Shown: piece by piece, positions 46,437-59,200 of the stretch
How the letters are laid out: each line of letters starts with the position of its first letter
How positions within the stretch are numbered: position 1 is the stretch's first letter
Source: Odontesthes bonariensis
Taxonomy: Eukaryota > Chordata > Actinopteri > Atheriniformes > Atherinopsidae
Assembly: GCF_027942865.1 (NCBI RefSeq)
Contig: NC_134519.1
Location: forward strand, 22,726,248 to 22,790,247
Length of the DNA: 64,000 nucleotides
Reading direction: 5' to 3'
Notes under the pieces: generated by a model
Told to the model about the DNA's origin: nothing
Database searches by the model: none
What the model saw: only the letters and a program-made list of their open reading frames with translations
Translations under genes and position numbers: made by a program

Positions 46437-49400
46437 GTAAACGTGGGCACATTCATAACGGGCACATGCATATCAAGTAGAAGTTGTTTATTAACATTGG
46501 TACCGGCGTAATAACCAAGTTTTAAGTACAGTGTTCAAGTTGTACCGAGTGCTACAACCGGGAAAAGCGGGGTCTTGGATTTTCGGCCTGACTGAGCCCA
46601 CTGTTATTTCGTAGCATTAGCAGCTTGTGTGTGATGAAAAAGACTTCTTTGTTCACTTCAATGGGCTGTAACATTAAAGAACATTAGCATATTACTAGAC
46701 TGAGTTATCTCCCCAGGGGTCTTGCTGTCTGTTGTACCCGTATGTAGGTTTAATGTTTGTACGTTAGCCGTGTAACGTTAATATAAACCTGCTGACTTCT
46801 TTTATAACACTGGGCTGCAATGCTAGTTTCTTATAGTTCTTACTCGGATGGTAGTTTTACCAATGTAGCCCGTGCCACTTTGAAATAAGCAATAACCAAA
46901 AGTTGTAGAAAATGTACAATATCCTTTCGAAAAAAAGTATAACTTCGATATGTTTTTTAACCCCCACCCCTCACCCACCCAGTTTGTTACCGTTAACCGT
47001 AGCACATAGCTTAGCGCCTTACTTTCTCATTCCCAGACGACGGTAAACTATTTTTGATCGATACTTTTAAGCGATGTTGACGTTTTTTACGGTTTACTTG
47101 CGCTTTGCCACTCAACTTAAACTCTGGGGACCCGACTCTTTGTGTTCATCAGTGTCTCCCAGTTTTGCTGCTCGACGTGAACTCAGGCAACAGGTTTTCG
47201 GGTCCTTTTAAACGTCCCTTTGTAATTTTTAACGGACCGACGAGCCTTTTAAAACTCGGGCTGTAGTTAACGGTCTGCCTCTTATTTGACGCCAGGTAGG
47301 AGGATATTGTTGTGTGTTTATTTCTGTCATATAACTTATTCTCCAAATACGCAGGCCAAAGGTGGGGGTGCTCAAGACAAGCGTAGGCAACTTCCATTTG
47401 TTAGGAGGGGCTAAGCGCTTATCCCCCATTTTGACCTCAGCTCACAGGCACAGAAATTGCTTAAGTATGTGCTGCCATCGCATTGGTCTTTGATGGTAGG
47501 GGATTTTCTCTGTTAGGTAGGCTCTAATTGGTTATATCTGATGTAGTGTGTTCTGTCACACTTTGGGGGAACGCTAGTCGTGCTCATTTATGAGCTGTAT
47601 TAATTTTGTGTAATGTTTTTGTCATTGTTTTACCTGATCATAAACAAAAGTATAAGATGCAATGTTTACACAATATAACAGGTAAAAACAGCTCTGCTGT
47701 CATGTGTACGGCAGTGTATGAATTTAGATATATTTTCATGTAAAAGGCAACTCTGTTGCCACACAACTAAAACCACCTGGCTTTCCATTGTTCAAGGTTT
47801 TAATACTAGACTAAGGGAAATCCTTGATGATGTCAGGAAAATGTTGAGTTAGTCAGCTGGTAGACTTGGAGGCCCTTGGGGTCACAAATAAAAAATCTCT
47901 ACCTAAACCTGCTTGTTTATTTTCTTATAAATACCATAGGCTTGTTGTAGTGTTTGTTTTCTTGGCTGGTCTTAATAAATGTCCACTCTGGACCAGCCCC
48001 ATTCTGTTCATATGATAGGATATAGTCATGCAGATTGATCTACCAGAAAAGGTGCGGATTTTGTCGGTGGCCATAATGAGTATACTGTTAGCACAAATGT
48101 AGAAAAAGGCAATTATCTTAACCCAGTTGTCAAGGTAACATATTTAAAGTGTCATGTCTCAAAACAATGACAGACAAGCTCAGGTTAACTGCATCAGTGA
48201 AGAGTAAGAGGGGCCATGTCCCGCACTAATTGGAAGAAATTTGACAGCAGCTCTCTCTGAATTGTTTGTGAATTTAATCAGTATCTATGTAAAACGACTA
48301 ACCGCCAATGTCCTGCGACCAGCGGCTGAACCATGGTCATTTTAGATGTGGGCTACTTTTACAACTAGTTGTATTTTTACATTACTTAGTCAGTACTCTG
48401 ACCACAGGTAAGGTAATGCCATGCTGTAAAATCACTGGAATTAGAGCCAATTTATGCTTTCCCTGTCTGTTGTATGCAAGGGTCTGTGTTATACTAATTT
48501 ACTCATCTGCCCAAGTCTAGGATATCTTCTCCATGGATGCCCAAAAACTGGATTGCGCATACTAAAGTAGCTACTGAATGCAACTCTATATGCACACAAG
48601 TAGCCCTTCTTGGGGAGACACATCAAGGGATTTATTTTTATCCAAACATTTACCATTCGTAATTGAAGCAGTTGGCCAACAATAGTGTTTTTATGATTTT
48701 ATTTATTTGTTTGTTTATTATTTTCCTTCTTAAACAACAGGAGCTCATCATTTTGCTTCTCTAAAGTTGTCATTTTTCCTCCCAGTGTGAATGCATAAAG
48801 TATGTCAACATGGCAAACCAACTTGCACAGTAAATTGCTTAATAAATCATGCTACATGTGCTTCCAATCTCCGTATCTATGCACAGTCATGGAAACCCAC
48901 AAATTATGTTTAATGATGGAGAAGGCTATATGTGGCTGAGTTTTAGTTATCTACTGTAAGCATTATCTATTGCATAGAAGAGGAAAATGTTTATGTTATA
49001 TGGACATAGATGATAAACTACCTTTGTTTGGGATTGTTTTTATTGTAAAGTTCTCAATTAAAGCAAGTTTGCAGTCTCACACTTTCTGTAACTCGAGCTG
49101 AGTTGATGTGAGTGGGAGGGAGGGAGGGGTCAATGGATGTTATGATATTTAGAAAATGTATTTGTTTTATCTTTGGGACTGATGTACATACTTATAATTA
49201 GCAGTATTCAATATCTGAACTATCTAAAATTAATTTATCTTAAAGCATCAGAGCCAAAGCATTGCATTTAAATTTTTTAATTAAGCCATTTAGTCACTGT
49301 TGACTCCTGGGATAAGTGTTGGTTGTTTTATCCACACAAACAATATTCTAAAACATTACTGTTTGTTGTTGTTGTTGTTGTTGCTGTTGTTTTTTAATCT

Positions 49401-49555
49401 TAAACTTTAAAAAACCACCAATATTTTTTATCCCACACATTGTGACATTGCCAAAATCAATACATTAAAACATGGTGTTCTGTAGCTGGTCAGAATGATT
49501 TGATTATCTTATAAATGGTCAAATAAACTCATGTGCTCCTTAACTCTGCTTGTAG
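46437..49555 (+). other. tcf3 first intron (5' UTR intron)
   Basis: AT-rich, non-coding sequence between the proposed exon 1 donor and the first coding exon acceptor. It contains a short (TTG)n run near 49360-49390. I see no gene or recognised repeat in it. Confidence 0.5.
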
Positions 49556-49598
49556 TTGGTTGCTGACACTGAAAGGGCCCAGTGAACAGCGGCAGAGA

Positions 49599-49652
49599 AT
49601 GGCTGCAGTGGAAACAGACAAGGAGCTCAGCGACTTGCTGGATTTTAGCGCG
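49599..49652 (+). CDS. tcf3: tcf3 coding exon 1
   Basis: Residues 1-18, [18 protein letters not shown], the AD1 core. The exon begins at 49556 after a TTGTAG acceptor, so 43 bases are 5' UTR. The ATG context is strong (A at -3, G at +4). The Met-Asn-type residues that precede this Met in relatives have no ATG here. Donor GTAAG at 49653. Confidence 0.93.
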
Positions 49653-52600
49653 GTAAGATTTATCTGAAGACTGCCTGGATTTATTCCATGTCAATCTTTG
49701 GTTACAGAACGACATATTGTTCTATTGATTTAATGAGAAGTCCTGAACTGTTGCTGAGGAGGTTGAAATGTGAATGAACGGGATCCACGGTCGATGAGCG
49801 TTGGAAGGGTTTCAACGCATTTCATCAGCTGACTGTTCGTGGTGTCACTTTAATTTTAGAAGTCAAAAAACCAAGAGCTGGAACACTTGGATTGCTTCAT
49901 GCCCATTGTTGGTTAAAGAGGACAGGACAGTTTGAATGACCTATTAATCATTCCTTTTTTATAATTTAAGAGGGCAAATCAAATGGCTACTTTGTCTTCC
50001 AGTTATTTTACAGATGCGTTCATTCTCTTTGCAGATGTTTGAGCTTCCACTTTCAAATGGTAAAAATGGGCCGACCACTCTCGCCAGCAGTCAGTTTGGA
50101 GGTTCTGGTAAGAACAACTAAAATTTTATTTCTCTTCTTATTCTTTCACCTGTTGCCGGTGAGAAAAGGTGACCTTGTTTTTTGTATTGCTTCCTTATGA
50201 GTTTTCTAAAATAAGCCTAATAGGGCCTTTCACTAGTCTCACTACCCCGTTTTCTTTCTCTAGCCGTCCTTATAATTGTAATAGTAAACCCATTTGTTTC
50301 CTGTTCTTCTCTTTTTCTCATGAATTGAGTTTCATATCACAAATTATTGTAGAACTTTCAGAAAATATGAACAACTTGAGGAAATTTCGCCTTCCCCTCA
50401 CAGGTGTCCCTTCCCTCACCTTCTCAGCTGTTGCCATTCAGTCATGTAAGAACAAAGGCAGAGGATGGGGGTTGGTGGGAACAGCCCGATTAATCTCCTC
50501 TGCTTACTCTGTGGAAAACAGTATTCCCTTGTCCTGCTTTCTCGCACCCTAGTTTTTTCCTCCACATAACTCATTTTCACTTAGACCTTTTATCCGTCTT
50601 AGTCATCATCGTCATCATTAATAAAGTTCTGTTCCATCACATTTACCAGCTCAACACCGTAATGACTTTGTAGAACACCACCTCCAAGCTACTCAAGATC
50701 AGACGGTTTCCTTCATTTTGTCGTGTTTTTGGTCTCTTTGTGAGGCTGTCATATACAGCAATTAGTGTGTGTATCCTTGCCAATTTCACCAGATCCATGT
50801 CTTACTCAAACCTTTCTCTGGACTTGTTTATTCAAGAGGTGCAGCAAGTCTTTCAGCAGGCAATAGAAAGAAACCCGATATTCAAAGGATAACAGGGAAA
50901 CCAAGGCATTCAGTTGCTGGGTGGAGTATAGGGGTCTCCGTTACGTCTATTCACTTGAAAGCCACTTGCATGTTGTTTTGCAAATGTACGGTGTAGGCTT
51001 ACAAAGGACATTAGTTGATGTTATCAATGCTTTTCATAAGGTGTTTTCGGACCACTGGAACCTTTTCATAGTCCTTACAACTATTGAAGGAAGTTCCCCC
51101 CTCTTTTTTGTATCCACACAGCATGGCCGGTCATGGTTAAAAGAGCTCTGTTTCCATGGTCTTTTTTTAGCTCCTACTTCAGAGTGGGAGCTTTCCCAAC
51201 GTGGGGGAAAACATCTGTGATATACCTGTAAGGTGTTTGGTTGAATGCTTGAATGTGGCAATAGAGCTCATTCATAAAAAGATACCCATTTCAAGAACAG
51301 TGGCCTCGGTAACTTCGAAGAGTGGAGCTAGAGTAATATCAAGGGTTTATTGAGGCAGACTCCTTAACAAATTTGTGTGGCTAGACATCTCATATTTCTA
51401 ATAATGTTAAACTATTCAATCTACCACAAGGTTATAGCATCCTCTGCAGATACAATTGGATAGATCAGAGTGGTGCTGCTCATTTGACTAGTTGTATTTG
51501 TGTTTTAAAGTGTGATTCCAATCGAAGTGTTAAGGCCTGTTTACATGTAGTCAAGATAGTTATAGAGTCCTGTGTTTTTGTGTTTACTTAAGGTAATGCT
51601 GACATACGATTCCTTTAAAAAGAAAACTCATTTTGTCAAATTGTCTTCCTCTTGCAGCTGCTTCGAGTTTTCCATATAGAGTCAGTTAGTGGCCTTTTTT
51701 CCCTGTATGGTTTAGACTTGAGGTATGTGAAGGTTTAACATGTGTGGCTGTGGTGAACCCTCCCCTTTCGAGCCCTCAGTGATGGTCTTTTCTCTGCTCG
51801 GTCTCTTTCACTCTCTTTCATTTTTTTTGGTGCGCTTTCATTTTTTGGCCTCTAGAAACTGAAAATGCTAAAATGTATTTTTAAACCCAGGTACGAGACA
51901 GAAATGCAGAAGGGGAAAAGATGAAAATTTGCATGAGATTTTTCAAGCAGATGTGAGACCGAATCTTTGAAGACTAAAGACTGTTAAAGTCACAAGAGGA
52001 TATGCTTTAAAGTTTAAATTTGGAGTAGCTGGAGCGTCTTGTTGTTTAAAAATACTGCATATGATTCACAGAGTGAAAATATAAGCCAAGCTGTATGTCT
52101 TAGCGGATTAGAATGCAGTATGTTGTGTTAAGAAGTCTCTGGTGACTCAAAGGTTAAAACAGCACGGCATTGTTATTGTATATTGTTCAGTATTTCATTT
52201 ACAGCGTTCACTCTTGAGATTTTATCTGACATCATTCTTTGTGTCTTTGTGAGTCATTTTGCTAAGGGAAGGAAGAAGTTGTGCAGACAAATGGTACACT
52301 CACTTGTAGTTGCCCTGGGGCAGTGTTCCTGTAAAACGAAGGCATGTCTCAAAGTTTGGTCAATATATGTGCCTGGGTTTTGCTCATGAAGCCTGTGACT
52401 CAGGCCGTCTGTCTGTTTCCAGTATCTCTTCCTGTGTAATTATAGACTAGCTATGCTTAAAGGGGTGTAGCCTGCTGAGATGAGAAACGCATTGGGGTTC
52501 TCCAGAGAATTTGTCTGATGTTACTCACCCTTTTCTTCATTTTCTTGGCCAGTTCTCATAGTCTGTCTGAATACTGGACTGCTTTTGCTTTTCTCCTGAT

Positions 52601-53151
52601 TTTGTCGCTTCTTGTAGTGGTTCTTAGATTAAGTTCTTGTTTATTCATCACAATCAAACAGTCAACTCTGTTTAAAATCAGATTATTATTTTATTTTTCC
52701 CCATTAAGAATCACTTAAGCATCCCTCTTCTGGTTCTTACTCAGATCCATCCCTTGAACATCACTTCTGCCCCTCACTTAGTCAATATAGACTCTATGAT
52801 TAACACAAATTAACTGTATTCTTACATGTTTCTTATTAAGTTAGTTGCCATAGATCTATTAAATTTCTCTGTCTACTTATCGCTGAATGTATCCTAACTA
52901 CAGCTAAAGTGACTTCATGTAGTAATGGTATTCAAACCTGATAAGAGCTACTAATGTTTGATACTGAATTTATTTGAATGATTTCCTGTTGACACTGCAT
53001 CATTCTGTTTATTTCACCATTATGTGTCCTGGAGTGCATCCAAACATTTTTAATCATTTGTCCTTATAAAAAGCCACATACCTTGAAAATATTTAAACAC
53101 ATGCACTTGTTGAAAGAGCCCCCGAAAACTAGAGGTCCATTAATATTCAGA

Positions 53152-53230
<79 letters not shown>

Positions 53231-56200
53231 AGTGAACTGGGCTCCTTGAATTCACCACATTCGTCATAACATCAGTTATCTTCAAAAATGTAACGCAGCC
53301 CTGAATGCAGAACACTAAACTGAAGCCTTTCTTTTTTGTTAGTTGGGTGCTGATCACTTAAAGCACAAACAAATGTTGAATTCATTTAATTTTTTCTTAT
53401 CTTTGATTGACATGGAAATGGATAGTCACCCATAGACAGGGGGCAAGACATTGTCTCCTTCATCTCTTATTCTGCTGGTGCTGTGTAGCTCACACTTGTC
53501 ACTGCAATCTAGCAGCTTTTGGCAGTATGGACCCATCATTCTGTTCTACTGCTGATCCTGTCATGATTCTAGCCCGTCTCTACCGTCCACCCCCCGCCCC
53601 CTTCTCTCCCCTCAGCTTTTTAATTAGACAACAAAACAAAAATATGAATATTCATAGAGCTTAGCCTCATTAATATGCACAATTATGCAAATTGGGTTGC
53701 AATTAAGCTTCAGCTTCCCCCCAGAGATGCTGTGTTGCAGTATGAGTAGATGGAGAGAGAGGGGACAGACAGGAATTTCTGCTTCACCAACCTTTAAAAT
53801 CGCTCTTTTCAAATTCTGTCACCTTGCCGAAAGCTGCTCTGGCCAGGGCTAACACATGCTAGCAATGTGAGGTTGAGACTTAAAGTCTGTGGTAAGGCGA
53901 AGTTATAAACCAAATGTGTGAGAATAAAAGGGCTATTAATGACTGTTGCCATGGAAAATGTAAAGGAGTGGGAGAATGAAGAATGTCGAGGATGATTCTG
54001 GAAGCCTCATACTAAGTGTTAATTATTCAAACTTCCTACAGCTCATATCCACACTACGTGACAGCACTGTCACTACGCTGTCTCTGTGTGAGCTATGAAG
54101 TGAAGCTCTTCAATTGAGGTTACTTTAAGCAGCCTGAAAAACCTGTATCAAAGCAAGTCAGCTGAAGTTGAACATTTCTTGCAAAACCAGGCCATAAATC
54201 TCTGTTAAGAATGTGTATACTATTTACGAGCTAAAAATCATAACCCAGTTCTTTGTCTTCCAGGTGTTGAGGAGAGGAGCGGGTCTAGTCCCTGGGGTCC
54301 AGGAGAACAGACTAGTCCATCTTTCAACCAGGGGAGGGTACGATTTATTCTAACTTATGACACTGAGCTCAGCCATTTAGGTGTTAGGTCATGCTTCTGA
54401 GTTTGGATGATTACACACTTGTATACCCCTTTGACACACACGCACACACACGCACACACAGGGTCTGATATAAGAAAAGTTCTCTACATTTGACCACTGT
54501 ACCACAGTCACAGGTAAATGCCACGTTGTCACCTATAAAAATTAAACTTTACACAATATTATGATGATCGTCTTTATGGAGAGAGATACTAAATGTGCCA
54601 GTTGGTTATTGTTTTGTATTTAACAGGGTATTGTGTGTCAATTTGTTCAGTTCAAAAAGACTTAAAGATGCAGTCAGATTAGTGTGAATATTAAACAGGT
54701 TTACAGTGGTTTCAACCTTATGTCTAAACCCACCTAAACTATATATTTATACAGTATATATGTATGTTACTTGCTTTGTTTTCAGCTGAGCAAATTACTC
54801 TTAATTTACAAATTACTGAACTTGAAAAAAAGACCCAGATAAATGTTATTTTTGCACATTTTTATAATTAGAATATAATGCAAAGAAAGATATATTTGTG
54901 TCTTATTTATGTTTCTACATTAATTCAGTAGTGATGCTGTAGTAATTATGTTTATTTTCATTTATATCAATACTGCCATTGTTTTTTTTCTTTTTCTGCC
55001 ATCTTTCCCTCAGGGTTATGGACAAGAGGGCCTTTACAGTGAGCGAGAGGGCCCTGTCTCTGCCCCCGTATACGGATCAGGGATTGCTGGTAAGTAGGCT
55101 TGAACTTAACCAAGCTATTGAAGCATAGCCATCACAACTTTCACATCTTTTTTCTTAACAAACCAAAGCGAAAGAAATTTGGGCCAGTGTTGGACTAGAT
55201 GGTGGAGGAACATGTTGACTGAAACACACTAATATCAATGAACAGTGTGACTGAATCAGAACAGTGAGTTGTTTGTTTGAGAGAGCAGCCCTTCACATGT
55301 TGGATACCAATATACCAAGATAGGGCAAAGCATATTTATGGATCCAGGGAGTAAAGTCATCAGGATGGATACGGAGGAAGGGTTTGTTTGTGTGTTCAGT
55401 GTGGGAGGGGTGGGGGTGTAAAGAGCACCCATGCACAACCATGGCTCTCCCTGGGGATTACAGTGGACTATAGCTCTTCTCTGTTTAACTGTCATGGGAG
55501 GGGGCAGAGGTTGGGCACAGTTGCCCCTAAAGCATTCATAATGGGCCCATTTGTTTTTTATTTCCTGTCCACAGCCGTAAATTCCACACAGCATCATACA
55601 AAAGAGTGTGATTTATTATTGACATAAAACCCCAATATTTAGAATCCTAACAATTTCTTTTTTGTCCCCTTTCCCCTCCAAACAGGGAAGGCGGAACGAG
55701 GGGCATACTCATCATTTGGAACACAGGTAAATCATTTGAAAGGCACATTTTCTTCTTTCAGGATATTGTGTCCCTTTGTCAGTTTTTTCTACACTTGAAA
55801 CTCACTTTACCATATCCAGTTACCTCTCCGGTTTCACGTGAGCTCGTGTATTTGTTTTTCTTCCCCCCACATCTTTCTGTAGCCGGGTTTTGTGCCCAGT
55901 GAGATAACCATGCCCAGTCCCGATGCCCTCTCCCCATTAGCTGTTAAGACTAGTTCCCAGTTTTATTCAACCTATGAGGGCAGCAACCCTCGCAGGAGAC
56001 CCTCACAGGACCCCACCGGTGAGACTGCAAAACATTGAATCAAACACAGCATTGAACACTCATAAGACATATTTGTTGTTACAGAAGAATCTTTCTGATG
56101 GTTTATATTTACATTTGTGTGCATCACCACTTCTCCTGTTAAGGTTTTAAAAAAAGATGTGAACATTTTCACTTCTTATTATGAAGGGAAAGTAAAATCA

Positions 56201-59200
56201 CTGAGCTCTCAATAGGGGACATCATCGAGTAAAATCCGCCTGATTACCTTTTAACTAAAGCGTTAATTAGCTGTCAGAGAAACAGATGGATGAATTGGTT
56301 CTGCAGGACTTTAGATGGATATAAGCAGCTCAAGTGAAATAGCTAATGCCTAATATGTAGTCACATTTTTAGTAGGTTTATGTTTTCATTCTTCTTCTTA
56401 TTTTCTTGTAAGCATAAATGATTTCCCTCCGTTTCCTTCCCTGCAGAATCCCAGCCAAAAAAGATCAGGAAGGTGCCCCCTGGCCTGCCCTCCTCTGTGA
56501 GTACTAACATCCAGATAGGCTTCAGCTCTACACCATGTCTCAGCCCTTGCATTCATTCCATGAGACCCCGTGTTTTCATGTTTTACGCCCCTTTCACATT
56601 CCATTTGGCATCTGAAGTCTTTCCTTGGTTTGCAGAGCAGTATAGTAGCTGTGATACAGGCCTTCCAGGTCTTACAGCTGTGCATCTGCACCACCAAAGT
56701 AAAAAATGAACAGGGTGGAAAAACCACTCATTCACCCAGTCACTCATTTGCAGTATGTATTTATAGTGTGTTGTATTTGTGAGCCCTTTGCTTCGTAGCC
56801 ACATTTCTTTACCCTCTGCCAAGTACACTCATCAAATCACCAAAGAGAATTTATACTGGGGTTTGATGGTACTTACTCCTCCCTATTTTCTTCCTCCCAC
56901 TCTCGCTCTCTGGACACCCTATTTCCTCATTTTCTCTACCCCCACCCCATCAAGCAACACCCCCCCTCCCCTCCCCACCACCACCACAAACAACAGCCCT
57001 CCCCTTTCTCCCACTCCCTCCCCCATCTCTCTATCCCAGCTGCCAGTGGAGTTGGCCGCCATCCAGGATTCGGCAGATGGTTCAGTAATTAGGAGTGCAT
57101 CTCTCCCTTCCCTCTTCTCCTCTCCCCTCTCTTTCCTCTTCTTTTTCTATGTTTAATCAAATTACAGAAGAAAACTTCAGTCTATTTGGATTTAAGTTTT
57201 TCAGACACAGTTTGATTCTTGACTTTCGTCCTGAAAAGTCTTGATTGAGCAAGATGTGGTTCAGAACAGTGGTTCCTTTATACCCAGTTTAACACGCAGC
57301 TTACATTTTATGGTAACATCTTACTTTGTTAAAAAGAGTGAATTATGTATCTGTAAACCATTCCCAGAATATCCGAGTTTAACACAGTAATATGTGCAAA
57401 TCTCACTGAAATTGTAGGCCCAAAAAAACTCTTACAGTAAACATCGAACACACGCAGATCTGAGCTGAAGTCTGCAGAAATGGTGCGATGGTCTGCTTAT
57501 TCAATTAAGTTGTAAAACTAGACAGTAAAAATAGATTCCAACCAGGGAGGGAACTGAGCTCTCTAGAGCTGTGTTTAATCAGGTGTTTAATGCACGTATA
57601 TCTTCTTCTGTGTGTTTAAAACCTTCAATCAGGCCTGAAACCATCTTTAATTTACCTAAACATGTACCTATGTTACCAGGCACATGTTAAGCTATACAGT
57701 TTTTCAAGCATTTAATTAAAGAGTTTGGCTTTATTTTGTGTGCAGGTTTATGCATCAGCCACAGGAGAAGATTTTAGCCGGGACGGTTCTTGCTACCCAG
57801 CCTCCAAAGCAGGAAATGTCTACCCACCACCGTTCTACATGCAAGGTCAGCTGAACCAATATTTGCTTTCAGTCTCCCACTTGTCTTTTGTTTATTTGAA
57901 AAGTTTCGTTTGACAAATGGAGTAATTACCGTAAATTTTCCTTAGAAGCTTGTGTGGCTGTGCATTAGTTTCTTGACTATATTATGTCTGGATGAAACAA
58001 TGGGGTTGCAATTGCCACTGACCCCCCTGTGGTGCTGAACAGTGAATCACAGTTGAATGAAGTCATCACAGTAATGTGACATGTCTCATATGCGGCCTTC
58101 ATTGTCTTCTCATCTCCTGGGGCTGGTTATCCCTCACCTTTATTGCTTCCCCCTCCTCTGCTGGATACCCCCTCACAGAAGGCCTCCACCCGCCCTCCGA
58201 TCACTGGGGCTCTGCTGGATCGATGATTCAGCCTGGTTATTCTGCCGTGCTCGGCAACTCCCCTCATCTGAGCCAGCATGGTCCATTCACTGCTATTAAC
58301 CCCCAAGACAGAATGGTGAGCTCTGCCTTTACACTTAAGACAGGTTGAAGTTAGAACACTTTTTGACCAATGCACTGTGAGGGCTTCTGTCTGCTTTATT
58401 TTTTATACTGCTGTGTTTTTGTTTTCTCCCAAGAAACAACGGGCCCTACCCCTTTCTCCCCAAAACTACCCCCTGCATGGCAGTGAAGTAAATGGATCTC
58501 ATCCTGCTGGCTTCCACTCGGGCTCCAGCAGCTTTGGCGTCCCCAGCCACACGCCCCCTATTGCTGGCACTGAAACCATTATGGGTAAATACCTTTTATA
58601 TGTGCTCTTTACTTCGCAGGGAGTGCTGTAGGAAGCTAAACTGTAAATTTAATTGAAATATTTGTTTTCTATTCACCAAGCAAACCGGGGTGCAGTACCT
58701 GGAAGTTCGGGTGATGAGATTGGAAAAGCCCTGGCATCTGTAAGCAGTCATAAATATATGTTTATAGGCTAGAAATGTTGTACTTCTTTGCTACAAGACT
58801 GTAATATTTTGTCTTTTTTCTGAAGAGTAATAGATATAAGGAGATAGGTTGTGTTTTATTAGATTGAAAAATCTGAAATTCTGTGTCCAGATCTATCCCT
58901 CAGACCCCAACAGTAACACTTTCCCTGCGTCCCCGTCTACTCCCTCTGGCTCTCCTCAGGCTGTATCAGGTGAGTAAATAACTGTTCACTTTAAGGTCAA
59001 ATTGCTGTTTTGTAGTTTTGTTTTTTCAACTAAGAATCTTTTTCCTGTCTTTGGCTCAGAGTAGATGATAAAATCTTTGAAAAACATACTGTTTTTGTTT
59101 TTTATCCCTGGCTAAATAGTTTGGCGTGCCAAAAAAGCTCTATTTATTGGGTCTAAAGTGGAAGGAAAACATGATGCTGTAAAAATCTTTATTGTAGTAT

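Larger units (their letters stand above)
50108..54263 (+). other. tcf3 intron after coding exon 2 (4.2 kb)
   Basis: No supported coding sequence; the open frames such as 50169-50552 resemble no known protein and have no splice support. It holds a (TA)n array (53154-53225) and, at 53630-53960, a complex AT-rich block with homeobox/octamer motifs that could be an enhancer. A (CA) tract lies in the next intron near 54437-54460. Confidence 0.7.

Noticed and set aside
50169..50552. 127-residue open frame in a tcf3 intron
   Set aside because: No recognisable domain, low-complexity hydrophobic start, and no conserved E-protein segment; likely chance.
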